64,000 nucleotides of DNA from Lysobacter sp. ISL-50 (GCF_018612875.1 NZ_JAGGRI010000037.1:62001-126000), one strand, 5' to 3'; shown: positions 15,908-24,763, counted from the first letter of the stretch. Numbers and translations: made by a program. The notes: generated from the sequence alone by a model not told the origin.

Positions 15908-18900
15908 CAAGTGCACTTAGCGCTGACGAAGCGATCGCGCTTCTGCGTGGGAGTCCAAGTCATTACGCAACACCGCAGCAGTTGCGAGAACTAGCTGCGC
16001 AGGTAGATGCAGACAGTTCTGGACGTCTGACTGTGCTGTACAGCGGGGCCACTGCGAAAGATATTTGGTCAACCGACGTGATCAATGCGATGCGGGCCGC
16101 TGGCGAAGATGTTCGCGTTATTAACGGCAGTCAAGCAGCGGACTTTTTAGAGTCCCGCGATTTCAAGTATGCAATTGCTAGATCTTATGGCTTGGCTGAT
16201 CCGGAGCCGTTGATCACCGGAAACTACCGCGGTCCCGCTACAGACTGGCTCTACCACCCCACCGAAGGCCCTTGGGCGGATGCGTCGGGTCGCTTCGCGG
16301 ATAAGACGGTCGGCGAGGTCCGCGCCATCGTTAGCGATGCGCAGCCTACTCGCGTCTTCGGCGCGATTGAGGTACCGCATGTACTCGCCAATCAGAACGT
16401 CACTACAATCGAGGGCATCCCACGCGAAGTACTGGTGGCACGTCAATCCACTCATGGAGATCAAGCCGCGTTCGAAATGATCGTCGCGCGTGCACGCGAC
16501 AATGTAGCTCGGTTGCGAGTGGCCGTTGACGATGCCGGAACTCCACTGCGGGGAGAGTCGCGTTCTATCCTAATGGATAGCCGGGCCTACTTCGCCGGCA
16601 CCCAGATTGAAGGTAAAGCGCCTGGGTTTACGGAAGTCACCCGGCCACTCGCGGAAACCATGAACCCTCCGACTGAGTACGCGCTTGCAGGGCAGCGGCA
16701 CATTAGTGACTGGCAAGCGCAGCTAGCACAGAGCGCAGGTGCGAGGGAGGCCGCGCAATCGGCTTCCATCAGACGAATAGGTGCTGCTGTAGGTCTGGGC
16801 GTTGCCGCCAGCGCCTACGACGCGGTACAAACTGGTTCTCGCGTGGACACCCTGCTCGCGCAAGACAATCGACTAGCCGCGCAATCCGAACTGACGCACT
16901 ACGCCGCCCGCGGCACGGGCGGCTGGATTGGTGGTGCTTCTGCCGGCCTTGTTGCCACCGCTGCAGCGACCGGCCCTGGCGTACTTGGCTTCATCGTCGT
17001 CGGCGGTGCCGCCGTAGCCGGCGCGCATGTAGGTGAGCACGTCGCGACGGTGCTGGACAGCTACAAGACCTTCACGCAGAAGGACCTGCAGGGCGTTGAG
17101 TGGAAGTCCAATGGGCTGCAATGGGTCCGGCAGGACTTGGGCGATATGCTCGATGATGGTCAGGACAAACCCGTTGAGCAGCGCTTTTCCGCCGATCCGG
17201 AAAAGGCGAACGAACTCAGTTATCGGGCCAGCAATTCCGCAACGGAGCTGGCGATAGGCAAGCTGCAGCCGCCGCGTAATCCGTACTCGCAGCTAGCGGC
17301 AGAGAACGATCCGGCGAGCCTGCGCCGCGCCGATTGGGAGCGTAATCCGCAAACGGGCATATGGGATCGCAAGGTGGTCGTCGGCTTTGAGCAGCCCGGC
17401 GTGCCGATGGTTCGAATCGAGCCTGCCAGCGCCGAGCGCGCGGCCGAGCTGGATCGTGCTGCGCAGCAGGTAATCCGCAAGAACATCGCCAACGGCCCCG
17501 CACCGATGGCCGCTCGCTATGAAGTGGTGCATCGTAGCGAAGGCTGGGAGCGCTTCGGCGTCGTACCTCCCTCCATTGAATCGACGCTTCGTGATGATTC
17601 GTTGACCGCGTCGGATGGGAAGCTGTACCAGCGCACGCCGGAAGGGCAGTGGCAGCGCAACGGCGAATCCGTCGTGGCCTCCGGCAACTTGCGTCAGGAA
17701 TTGGAGAGCACACGCGCGGAACTGCAGCCGCAGTTGGCGCAGCATAAGCAGCAGGTTGCCGATATCCGGCAATGGCAACCGCCGACACTTGAGGACATTG
17801 AACGGACGGATTTGTTGGCGACCTATCGGGTTCATAAGGCCAATCCCAATCCAGAACAGCTTGAGGCGGCGCTGGAAGCCGTGAGGCGCACGCAGCAGGA
17901 ACAAGGCGTTGCACCGCTCGCGACGTTATTGCACCTGGGTCGCAACGCGAAGAATGAGTTCGATATCGATAGCCCGATCGAACATATCGGCCGAGGCCCA
18001 GACGGCGCGAACCGTGTCTACGCCGTCACCCGTCCCCTTGAAGTGCAGATGGCGATGCTGGATTTGCGTTCTCCGCCTTCCACAACGCCCGAGGCGCCGG
18101 AGTTGCGAATCGCGAATCTGTCTGCGCAGCAGCAAGCGGCGTTGGAGCAAGTCGTTCGCGAAGCCAATCGCTTGGGACTGAAACGGGATGATGTTCAGGA
18201 GACAGCCCGCCAAGCGGTGGCGAGTGCCGCTGATCGCGAACCCGAAATCGTCGTGGGCGCAATTGACCCAAATCGCGTGCAACCGCAACCCAAGCCCGAG
18301 GCTGCACGCGAGTCCGATGCGCCATCGCCCGCGCCGATCAAGCCGGTGAATGCACAGCTTGCAGTGGAACCACTGCAGGATGTGCAGCGCGGCCAGGAAC
18401 GGGGCCAAGGTCCGCCGACATTAGCGGACCCGAGTGCCACGCAGCGGACCGCAGCCGTCCCGCCCGTCGGTCCTCTGACTGCGCCGCCCGCCAGCATTGC
18501 GGGAAACAGTCGCACTGTGGCCGAGCCAGCATCGCCGTCAACACCGAAGCCGGTCGAGCCTGCGCCGGTCGCGGTGCCGTTGGTCGTGACCGAAAAGCCG
18601 AAGGTCTTGGTCTCGAAGCCACCGGAGCAAGAAGCACCCGCGCCGCAGCCGCTGTCCGCACCCGGCGCGCCAACCCAGGCGCCTTCCCCGACCGCGGCGC
18701 AGGTCGCGCCTGTCGCGGCGGTTGACACCTCACCCGCACCCGACGATGGCACGTTGCGGCGCGGCGACCGGGGACAGGACGTCGAAATGTTGCAGTTCCG
18801 TCTGCAACGCGTCGGCTATCGCGGTCCCGAGGAAGCGCCGATTCCGGAGCGCGGACACTTCGACGGCGCGACCGAGCATGCCGTTCGCCAACTGCAACGC

Positions 18901-19599
18901 GATCACGGGTTACCCAACACGGGGATTGTTGATCCGGATACGATTCAAGCGCTCGCGGTTGCGCAGCAAGCGAAGATCGAATCTCAGAAGACCGCAAAAA
19001 ACGAAATTGAGGCTCCTGCCGCCGAGAAGAACCCGGCATCAGCCGAGCCGGCGCTCGCGGCGCGCGACGAGCGCAAAGTCGAGCCAGCCACAGCATCGCT
19101 GAATACGCCGTTGCCCGACGCCCGCGCTAACGAAGCTGTAGCTAATCGCGTGGAGCCTTCAACAGCACCTGACGAAACGCCTTCCAATACGCGTGGACCG
19201 CAGTACGCACCGAGCGAGGAAGCCGCGGATAAGACCGCGCCCGAACGGGCCGCAGAGACTGCGGACCTGTCGCGCCTGTCTCCAGCGGATCAGAAGATGT
19301 TCGCGAAGATCCGCGGAAACGTATCGGCCGATGTGCCCGACGAAACCGTGGCGGCGGCAATGCTTGCGGCCAAACGCAACGGTATAGCGGACGCGGAGAG
19401 CATCGGGCCAGTCGGTGTTGCCAATGGGAAGCTGTGGGTAGGCGCACACACGCCTGGATTCCATACCGGTGTCTCTACCACCGGCCCGGCCCCATCGATG
19501 CAGGACACTTTGCGCGAGACGCAGTCGTTCAATCAGCAACTGGCGCAGGAGGCCCCACAGCGTGGGCCGGACGACCCTAGTCAGGGGCCGCGAAGATAG
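15904..19599 (+). CDS. Putative type IV secretion effector with peptidoglycan-binding and XVIPCD-like C-terminal domains
   Basis: A 1231-residue protein with no signal peptide. Residues 1-~200 form an alpha/beta domain (LTVLYSGATAKDIWSTDVI, RVINGSQAADFLESRDF), perhaps the toxic part. Residues ~289-385 contain Gly/Ala-rich hydrophobic stretches (GAAVGLGVAASAYDAV; GVLGFIVVGGAAVAGAHVG). Low-complexity Pro/Glu/Ala linkers follow, then a PG_binding_1 domain at ~946-1020 (LRRGDRGQDVEMLQFRLQRV, HFDGATEHAVRQLQRDHGLP). The last ~105 residues (LSPADQKMFAKIR, DETVAAAMLAAKRNGI, GKLWVGAHTPGF, MQDTLRETQSFNQQ) match my recollection of a XVIPCD-type tail that docks on VirD4. The start at 15904 overlaps the upstream stop. 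Confidence 0.65.
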   Translation: MTSALSADEAIALLRGSPSHYATPQQLRELAAQVDADSSGRLTVLYSGATAKDIWSTDVINAMRAAGEDVRVINGSQAADFLESRDFKYAIARSYGLADPEPLITGNYRGPATDWLYHPTEGPWADASGRFADKTVGEVRAIVSDAQPTRVFGAIEVPHVLANQNVTTIEGIPREVLVARQSTHGDQAAFEMIVARARDNVARLRVAVDDAGTPLRGESRSILMDSRAYFAGTQIEGKAPGFTEVTRPLAETMNPPTEYALAGQRHISDWQAQLAQSAGAREAAQSASIRRIGAAVGLGVAASAYDAVQTGSRVDTLLAQDNRLAAQSELTHYAARGTGGWIGGASAGLVATAAATGPGVLGFIVVGGAAVAGAHVGEHVATVLDSYKTFTQKDLQGVEWKSNGLQWVRQDLGDMLDDGQDKPVEQRFSADPEKANELSYRASNSATELAIGKLQPPRNPYSQLAAENDPASLRRADWERNPQTGIWDRKVVVGFEQPGVPMVRIEPASAERAAELDRAAQQVIRKNIANGPAPMAARYEVVHRSEGWERFGVVPPSIESTLRDDSLTASDGKLYQRTPEGQWQRNGESVVASGNLRQELESTRAELQPQLAQHKQQVADIRQWQPPTLEDIERTDLLATYRVHKANPNPEQLEAALEAVRRTQQEQGVAPLATLLHLGRNAKNEFDIDSPIEHIGRGPDGANRVYAVTRPLEVQMAMLDLRSPPSTTPEAPELRIANLSAQQQAALEQVVREANRLGLKRDDVQETARQAVASAADREPEIVVGAIDPNRVQPQPKPEAARESDAPSPAPIKPVNAQLAVEPLQDVQRGQERGQGPPTLADPSATQRTAAVPPVGPLTAPPASIAGNSRTVAEPASPSTPKPVEPAPVAVPLVVTEKPKVLVSKPPEQEAPAPQPLSAPGAPTQAPSPTAAQVAPVAAVDTSPAPDDGTLRRGDRGQDVEMLQFRLQRVGYRGPEEAPIPERGHFDGATEHAVRQLQRDHGLPNTGIVDPDTIQALAVAQQAKIESQKTAKNEIEAPAAEKNPASAEPALAARDERKVEPATASLNTPLPDARANEAVANRVEPSTAPDETPSNTRGPQYAPSEEAADKTAPERAAETADLSRLSPADQKMFAKIRGNVSADVPDETVAAAMLAAKRNGIADAESIGPVGVANGKLWVGAHTPGFHTGVSTTGPAPSMQDTLRETQSFNQQLAQEAPQRGPDDPSQGPRR

Positions 19600-19614
19600 G
19601 CGAGAGAGATCAAG

Positions 19615-19977
19615 GTGACCAGCGCGCCATACATGGCCTGTTTGCTCGCCGATCAACGCGCCGGCCCGTATGTGGTCGGCGTCGGTGGCCTACTCGCGGA
19701 CGTGATGAGGGAGGTCAAGGAGACCCATTTCAAGCGCGCTTGCGCGGCAGATGATCACGGCTTGGCTGCCTTCTGCTTGGTGTGGTACGAACAGATGGAA
19801 ACCCATGACGCTGCGCGCATGCGCGCGGCGGAAATCCGGAACTGGCCGCATCGCTGGCAACGTCGCTTGGTCGAGTCGGTAAATCCTGACTGGTGGGAGC
19901 GGTCTCAGATGGAATCGGGATTTTCCCGCGCATTCTGGCAGGCCATTCCCGAAAAGGTTCCGCTCCCGAAACGATAG
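19615..19977 (+). CDS. Degenerate GIY-YIG nuclease-like protein
   Basis: A 120-residue protein starting with GTG at 19615, 15 bp after the effector stop, with a GAGAGAG ribosome binding site. The layout follows stand-alone GIY-YIG (YhbQ/URI-type) proteins: YMACLLADQRAGPYVVGVGG, a FKRACAADDHGLAAFCLVWYE segment, AEIRNWPHRWQRRLVESVNPDWWE. The conserved helix Glu (AAEIRNW) and the NPDW tail are kept. However, the second tyrosine motif is altered (PYVVGVGG instead of LYVGVT) and the usual Arg is displaced. Catalysis is therefore doubtful. Tight linkage suggests it is part of the effector operon. Confidence 0.65.
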   Translation: MTSAPYMACLLADQRAGPYVVGVGGLLADVMREVKETHFKRACAADDHGLAAFCLVWYEQMETHDAARMRAAEIRNWPHRWQRRLVESVNPDWWERSQMESGFSRAFWQAIPEKVPLPKR

Positions 19978-20067
19978 ACGAAACGGTTTCGGCTTCTTCT
20001 AGATAAGTCCGGTTTTTCCTGGGGTGTTCGCGCCCGCGCCGCGATAAGCGCGTATCCCCGCGAAAGC

Positions 20068-20937
20068 TTACGCCGCGGTCTTTTCGATCCACTGCGAAAA
20101 CGCCGTGGCGCCGTCGCCCGCCGGTTTCAGCGCCAGCCGCGTCAGCCAATAGCCGCCCGCGTCCAACATCGTAGGAAACGGCTGCACCAACCGGCCTTCG
20201 GCGAGTTCGCGCGCGAACATCGAGGCCGGCGCGAGCGCGACGCCGAGTCCCTGCAACGCGCATTGCACCATCGTCAGCGAGGAATCGAAGATCGGCCCGT
20301 TGATCGGGCCGTTCGGCACCGCCTGCGCCGCTTCGAACCACAGCCGCCAATCATCGACGAAGTACGAGCGCAGCAAGGCGAAGCGCGGCAGTTCTTCGGC
20401 GCGGCGCAGTTGCGCGGCGATCACCGGCGTGCACAGCGGCGTGACCGGCGCGTTCATCAGGAACCGGCTTTCCATCCCCGGCCATGCGCCGCGGCCGTAG
20501 CGGATCGCGTAGTCCAGGCCTTCCGCGGCCGGATCGACGCGGTTGTTGTGCGTGCTCACGCGCACGTCCACCGACGGATGCAGGCGCGCGAACTCGGCCA
20601 GCCGCGGCAGCAGCCAACCGCTGGCGAAGGTGCCGACCGCGCCGACATGCACCACTTCGCGCGCCAGACCGTCGCCGACGCGGTCCAGGGCATCGTCGAT
20701 GCGGCCGAAGGCCTCCTGGATCGCCGGCAGCAGGCTCAACCCTTCGTCGGTCAGGGCCAGACCGCGCGGCAGACGGCGGAACAACTCCACGCCGAGCTGA
20801 TTCTCCAGCAGCCGTACCTGATGGCTGACCGCCGCCTGGGTGACGTTGAGCTCATCGGCCGCGCGGGTCAGGCTGAGCGCGCGCGCCGCGGCTTCGAAGA
20901 CCTTCAGTGCGCCGAGATTGATGCGGGCGTGCGCCAT
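20068..20937 (-). CDS. LysR-type regulator, AmpR-like
   Basis: A 289-residue protein, close to AmpR length (about 291). The N-terminal winged helix-turn-helix reads FEAAARALSLTRAADELN then VTQAAVSHQVRLLE. The effector domain shows AmpR-type segments: GAVGTFASGWLLPRLAEF, STHNNRVDPAAEGLDYAIRY, PLCTPVIAA, FDSSLTMVQCALQGLGVALAP, GGYWLTRLALKP. AmpR senses muropeptides and controls a divergent beta-lactamase. Here the gene upstream (21038-21970) points the same way and encodes a metallopeptidase-like lipoprotein, so no ampC/bla partner is adjacent. A GcvA-type alternative is possible. Confidence 0.85.
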   Translation of the reverse strand: MAHARINLGALKVFEAAARALSLTRAADELNVTQAAVSHQVRLLENQLGVELFRRLPRGLALTDEGLSLLPAIQEAFGRIDDALDRVGDGLAREVVHVGAVGTFASGWLLPRLAEFARLHPSVDVRVSTHNNRVDPAAEGLDYAIRYGRGAWPGMESRFLMNAPVTPLCTPVIAAQLRRAEELPRFALLRSYFVDDWRLWFEAAQAVPNGPINGPIFDSSLTMVQCALQGLGVALAPASMFARELAEGRLVQPFPTMLDAGGYWLTRLALKPAGDGATAFSQWIEKTAA

Positions 20938-21037
20938 GGCGTTTCCAGTAGTGAATGGGCCCGTGCGGGCGAATGCCGCATCGGCCGGGTGCGCAGATTC
21001 AAAGCGCCCGCGCCGCCGGTGTCAACGTCGGACGCGA

Positions 21038-21970
21038 TCAACGCCGGATCGCGGTCGCCGGCACCGCTTGTTCTTGCAATGCCAGCTCGGCCTGCCGCTC
21101 CAGCAGATAGTCGTACCACTGTTGTTGCAGGCGCCCGACCGGACCCAGCGCGGCTTCGAACTCCTTCAGCGATCCGCCGCCGCGAATCAGTCCGCGATAG
21201 GCGCTCGCGTACTTGCCGTCCTGGTAGTGGAACAGGAAATGCGACAGGCTCCAGTACTCGATGTAATAGGTATTGAGATAACGCCCGCCGATGTCCGGGC
21301 CGGTGCCGTCGATGAGTTTGCGCAATTCGATCAAGCGGCCTTCGTCGAGATCGCGCTGCAACGAACCGCTCAGCTGCAAGTCGGCGACCCACCAGATCGG
21401 ATAGGTGTCCGGATCGATCCGCCCCGGAGACAGGCGATTGTTCTCCAGCCGGCTGGCGCCGAAATACGTCGCCAGACCTTCGTTGATCCATTTCGCCGTC
21501 GCCATGCCGGCGCGCTCGGCGTTCAACTGATGGGTGGCTTCGTGCAGCATCCAGTGATACGGGTTGCCGCCGCCATCGGCGTAGTAGGCGTGGCAGTACG
21601 GCTTGCGGTAATAGGCCTCGGCCCAGGGCATGCTGGTGTTGTATTGCGAGAATTCGTGCTTGTCGCGATACAAAATCAGCTTGAGCCGCGGCGCATCCGC
21701 CGCGGCCGCCGGCAGATCGAAGAAGCGCCCGTAGGCGCGGTTCAGCGCCTCCACGGCGGCCGCGACCTGCACCGTGCGTTTCGCCGTGGCGGTGCTGAAG
21801 ATCGCGTAGTGATCGGTCTGGAACTCCTGCGCGCCCGGCGGTATCCGCACCGGCGCCGGGGCTGCGCGGGTCGGGATCGGCGCGGGCGGCGGCGGCTGGC
21901 GTTCGCCGCAGGCCGTGCACAGGCTCGCCGCCAGCGCGAGGATCGACAGAGTCTTGCGTGCGGTGGGCAT
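21038..21970 (-). CDS. HExxH zinc-metallopeptidase-like lipoprotein (DUF1570-like)
   Basis: A 310-residue protein with lipobox ASLCTAC. The catalytic core has WMLHEATHQLN (HExxH), then WINEGLATYFG 20 residues on, the downstream Glu helix of gluzincin-type peptidases, which completes a zinc site. A pro-region-like N domain (FQTDHYAIFSTATAKRTVQ) and a C-terminal helical part with YWSLSHFLFHYQDGKYASAY are typical of DUF1570-like proteins. It would be anchored in the cell envelope. The substrate is not known. It precedes the AmpR-like gene by 100 bp on the same strand. Confidence 0.78.
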   Translation of the reverse strand: MPTARKTLSILALAASLCTACGERQPPPPAPIPTRAAPAPVRIPPGAQEFQTDHYAIFSTATAKRTVQVAAAVEALNRAYGRFFDLPAAAADAPRLKLILYRDKHEFSQYNTSMPWAEAYYRKPYCHAYYADGGGNPYHWMLHEATHQLNAERAGMATAKWINEGLATYFGASRLENNRLSPGRIDPDTYPIWWVADLQLSGSLQRDLDEGRLIELRKLIDGTGPDIGGRYLNTYYIEYWSLSHFLFHYQDGKYASAYRGLIRGGGSLKEFEAALGPVGRLQQQWYDYLLERQAELALQEQAVPATAIRR

Positions 21971-22173
21971 CGGCGTCGCATCCTGCGTGAGAGTCAGCCG
22001 AGCGCATCGCCCCGGTCGCGATCATTCTCGGGCGAAGCCGCGATCGCGCGCAATCGCCGCCCGCGCAAAGTGGCCTGGAGCGCGCCGCCTAACTGGCCCT
22101 GGAGTGGGCCCGGCCTACGCCACACAGTGCAGCGGCGGCCGCTCCCCGCGCGGCCGGAAAGGACTACCGCCCG

Positions 22174-22764
22174 ATGAGCGCACGAAACAGCGTGACCTTC
22201 GCCGTGATCGCCGGCGGCCTGGCGGCCTTGCTGGCGATCGCGCCCACCGCCGCGCAACGCGCCCACCCCGACGCGGACGGCGCCCCCGCCGACGGACAAA
22301 ACAGTTTCGACTTCGAATTCGGCCGCTGGAACAGCCACGTCAAACGCCTGAAGCAGCCCTTGAGCGGTTCCGACGAGTGGGTCGAGTACCAGGGCACGAC
22401 GGTGGTGCGCAAACTCCTCGACGGCCGCGCCAATATCGCCGAACTCGATATCGCCGGCCCCGCCGGCCGCATCGAGGGCGTGTCGCTGCGCTTGTACGAG
22501 CCGCAAAACCGGCAGTGGACGATCCACTACGCCAGCCTGCGCGACGGCGCCCTGACCGCCCCCATCGCCGGCCGCTTCGAACACGGGCGCGGCGAGTTCT
22601 ACGGCGACGACCGCCTGGGCGACCGGCCGATCCGCGTGCGCTTCGTGATCCGTTGCGAAACCCGCGACCGCTGCCTGTTCGAACAAGCCTTCTCCGCCGA
22701 TGCGGGCAAGACCTGGGAAATGAACTGGATCAGCACGGACACGCGGGTGCGCGACGGCGGTTAA
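22174..22764 (+). CDS. Secreted DUF1579-like protein, first of a tandem pair
   Basis: A 196-residue protein with a signal peptide ending near TAAQRA. The beta-barrel-like body has FDFEFGRWNSHVKRL, RIEGVSLRLYEPQNRQWTIHY, RGEFYGDDRLGDRPIRVRFVI and FEQAFSADAGKTWEMNWIS. These elements (FGRW, LY-P--R-W, S-D-GKTWE-NW) recur in the next gene, so the two are paralogs from a local duplication. DUF1579-like proteins have no established reaction. GGAAAGG lies upstream of the start. Confidence 0.75.
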   Translation: MSARNSVTFAVIAGGLAALLAIAPTAAQRAHPDADGAPADGQNSFDFEFGRWNSHVKRLKQPLSGSDEWVEYQGTTVVRKLLDGRANIAELDIAGPAGRIEGVSLRLYEPQNRQWTIHYASLRDGALTAPIAGRFEHGRGEFYGDDRLGDRPIRVRFVIRCETRDRCLFEQAFSADAGKTWEMNWISTDTRVRDGG

Positions 22765-22827
22765 AGCGCGCCTAGTGCGGCGCCGTCCACCCCTATCGCG
22801 CTTCATCCTCACTCAACGAGACCGTTC

Positions 22828-23415
22828 ATGACGCCAGACCCCGACCGCCGCCGCATCGTGCAACTGTCGCTGCTCGCCGCCGTGGCCGGCGCGATTCCGG
22901 CCGGCGTCGCCGGCGCCGAAACCAACACCGGCACCGCGACCGCCGACGATCCCGCGCGCGCGTTCGACTTCTTCCTCGGCAGCTGGCAAGTCCGCTATCT
23001 CCGCCTCAAGGAACGCCTGCTCGACAACCACGATTGGGAAGAATTCGAAGGCGTGTGCAAAGTGCAGCCGATGTTCGGCGGCCTGGCCCAAATGGACGAA
23101 AGCAGCGTGCGCCGCCCGGGCTTGCCGTATCAGGGCCTGGGCCTGCGCAGCTACGACCCCGCGAGCAAGACCTGGGCCGACTGGTGGCTGGACACGCGCA
23201 ACCCGCACAAGCTCGACCCGCCCATGCTCGGCGGCTTCGCCGGCGGCATCGGCACCTTCTTCGGCAAGAACACCGTGCGCAACCAGCCGGTCAAGGTCCG
23301 CGGCGTGTGGTCGCGGATCACCGCGACCTCGCTGCAATGGGAGCAAGCGTTTTCGCCGGACGACGGCAAGACCTGGGAGACCAATTGGGTGTCCCGGTAC
23401 AAGCGCGTGGCGTGA
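22828..23415 (+). CDS. Secreted DUF1579-like protein, second of a tandem pair
   Basis: A 195-residue paralog of the preceding gene, 63 bp downstream. Shared elements are FDFFLGSWQVRYLRLK, LGLRSYDPASKTWADWW, GTFFGKNTVRNQPVKVRGVW and WEQAFSPDDGKTWETNW. The N terminus reads DRRRIVQLSLLAAVAGA, with consecutive arginines before the hydrophobic stretch, so Tat export is possible instead of Sec. This is a difference from its neighbour. Function unknown. Confidence 0.75.
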   Translation: MTPDPDRRRIVQLSLLAAVAGAIPAGVAGAETNTGTATADDPARAFDFFLGSWQVRYLRLKERLLDNHDWEEFEGVCKVQPMFGGLAQMDESSVRRPGLPYQGLGLRSYDPASKTWADWWLDTRNPHKLDPPMLGGFAGGIGTFFGKNTVRNQPVKVRGVWSRITATSLQWEQAFSPDDGKTWETNWVSRYKRVA

Positions 23416-23563
23416 TCCATCGGATCGGCCCAAACACATGGCGTTGGGGCGTTCGCCGCCGCCCGGATCGCCCGCCCGCGACAAATCCGGTCTGTCAACG
23501 CCTGACGCCGCGCCCGCAACTGCCTACAATGCCGCCCCCACTGTTGTCGGCTGGCCCTGTTTC

Positions 23564-24418
23564 ATGGAAATCCTGATCAACGAGTCGCTCAAGGCCTATA
23601 TCGATCCGCTCACGCCGGACGAATACGAGGCGCTGGAAACCAGCATCCTGGCCGAGGGCTGCCGCGACGCGCTGGTGCTGTGGGGCAGCGTGCTGATCGA
23701 CGGCCACAACCGCTACGGCATCTGCCGCAAGCACGATCTGCCGTTCCAGACCGTGCAGAACACTCGCTTCCAGTCGATGGACGATGTGCACCTGTGGATG
23801 ATCGACCAGCACCTGGGCCGGCGCAGCGTCTCCGATTTCCAGCGCGGCGTGCTGGCGCTGCGCAAGCGCGAAATCCTCGCCGCGCGGCGCGCGCTGGCCG
23901 AGGAACAGCGCGCCCAGGCCGAAGCGGCGGCGCCGGAGCCGGAACCCGCGCCGGCAGTGGCGGATGCGTCCGATCAGGACGCCGACGGCGCGCCGCCGTG
24001 GTCCAGCGACGCGCCCGCCGGCACCACCGTGTTCGACAGCCGCGAAGCACTGGCCAAGGCCGCGCGCCTGAGCAGCAATCAGGTCGGGCTGATCGAGAAG
24101 ATCCAGAAGCAGGCCACGCCGGAAGTCGTGGCCGCGGTGAAATCCGGCGCGATCTCGATCAACGCCGCGGCCGCCGTCGCCACCCTGCCCGCCGAAGAGC
24201 AGCGCGCCGCGGCCATGGCCGGTGGCGACGAGCTCAAGCAGGCGGCCAAGCGCGCGCGCGAATCCAAGCGCAAGCCGCGCGAGCCCAAGGCGAACGATGC
24301 GGCTTCGGCCGGCGACGACGCCGAGCTGCAGGCCTTGCGTCAACGGGTCGAAGAATTGACCGCGGAGAACGAAGCGCTGCGGCGCGAGATCGCCGAATTG
24401 CAGGCGGCGCTGGCGTAA
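23564..24418 (+). CDS. ParB-like N-terminal domain protein with coiled-coil C terminus
   Basis: A 284-residue protein. Residues 1-~110 match the ParB/Srx-like fold (LTPDEYEALETSILAEG, DALVLWGSVLIDGHNRYGIC). The GHNRY motif is the nucleotide/phosphate-binding segment. A helix-turn-helix-like segment follows an acidic linker (DSREALAKAARLSSNQVGLIEKIQ, VKSGAISINAAAAVATLP). The basic KRARESKRKPREPK stretch and a heptad coiled coil (LRQRVEELTAENEALRREIAELQAAL) close the protein. The start at MEIL is preferred over an upstream frame with proline-rich residues. It is not next to a parA gene, so it is a solitary ParB-like regulator. Confidence 0.85.
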   Translation: MEILINESLKAYIDPLTPDEYEALETSILAEGCRDALVLWGSVLIDGHNRYGICRKHDLPFQTVQNTRFQSMDDVHLWMIDQHLGRRSVSDFQRGVLALRKREILAARRALAEEQRAQAEAAAPEPEPAPAVADASDQDADGAPPWSSDAPAGTTVFDSREALAKAARLSSNQVGLIEKIQKQATPEVVAAVKSGAISINAAAAVATLPAEEQRAAAMAGGDELKQAAKRARESKRKPREPKANDAASAGDDAELQALRQRVEELTAENEALRREIAELQAALA

Positions 24419-24475
24419 GTTTCGCCGGGCACGCGCGCCGGCTGAGACATCACGCCTGAGCGCGCGCCGGCCGAG

Positions 24476-24763
24476 TTATTCCGCCGGCTTCTCGCACTTG
24501 CCGTCGCGGAACAGCGCCCACTCTTCGCACACGCGCCCGTCGGGCAGCGTGCACAGGCCGTACTGGCCGCCGTCCTTGCCGGTGCGGATTTCGAGTTTGC
24601 CGCCGACTTTCCCGCAATGCACCGAGGCCGGGTTGGCCAGGCCGACCGCGGTCGGCTTGGCGGCGGCAGCGGTGTTGTCCGCGGTCGGGGCCGAAGGGGT
24701 GCTGCAGGCGGCCAGGGCCAGCACGGCGAGCGACAGCAGCGGCGACACAGCGCGTTGATTCAT
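24476..24763 (-). CDS. DUF333 family lipoprotein
   Basis: A 95-residue protein with lipobox ALAAC and an Ala/Thr/Pro linker. The DUF333 signature is complete: ANPASVHCGKVGGKLEIR, GGQYGLCTLPDGRVCEEW, FRDGKC. Its four cysteines after the lipobox likely form two disulfides. DUF333 proteins are small envelope lipoproteins, sometimes labelled haemolysin-like without evidence. The start at 24763 excludes an improbable basic extension. Confidence 0.85.
   Translation of the reverse strand: MNQRAVSPLLSLAVLALAACSTPSAPTADNTAAAAKPTAVGLANPASVHCGKVGGKLEIRTGKDGGQYGLCTLPDGRVCEEWALFRDGKCEKPAE

Noticed and set aside
23438-23563. Upstream extension of the ParB-like protein
   Set aside because: The extra 42 residues are Pro/Ala/Gly-rich, unlike the fold start at MEILINESLKAYIDP.
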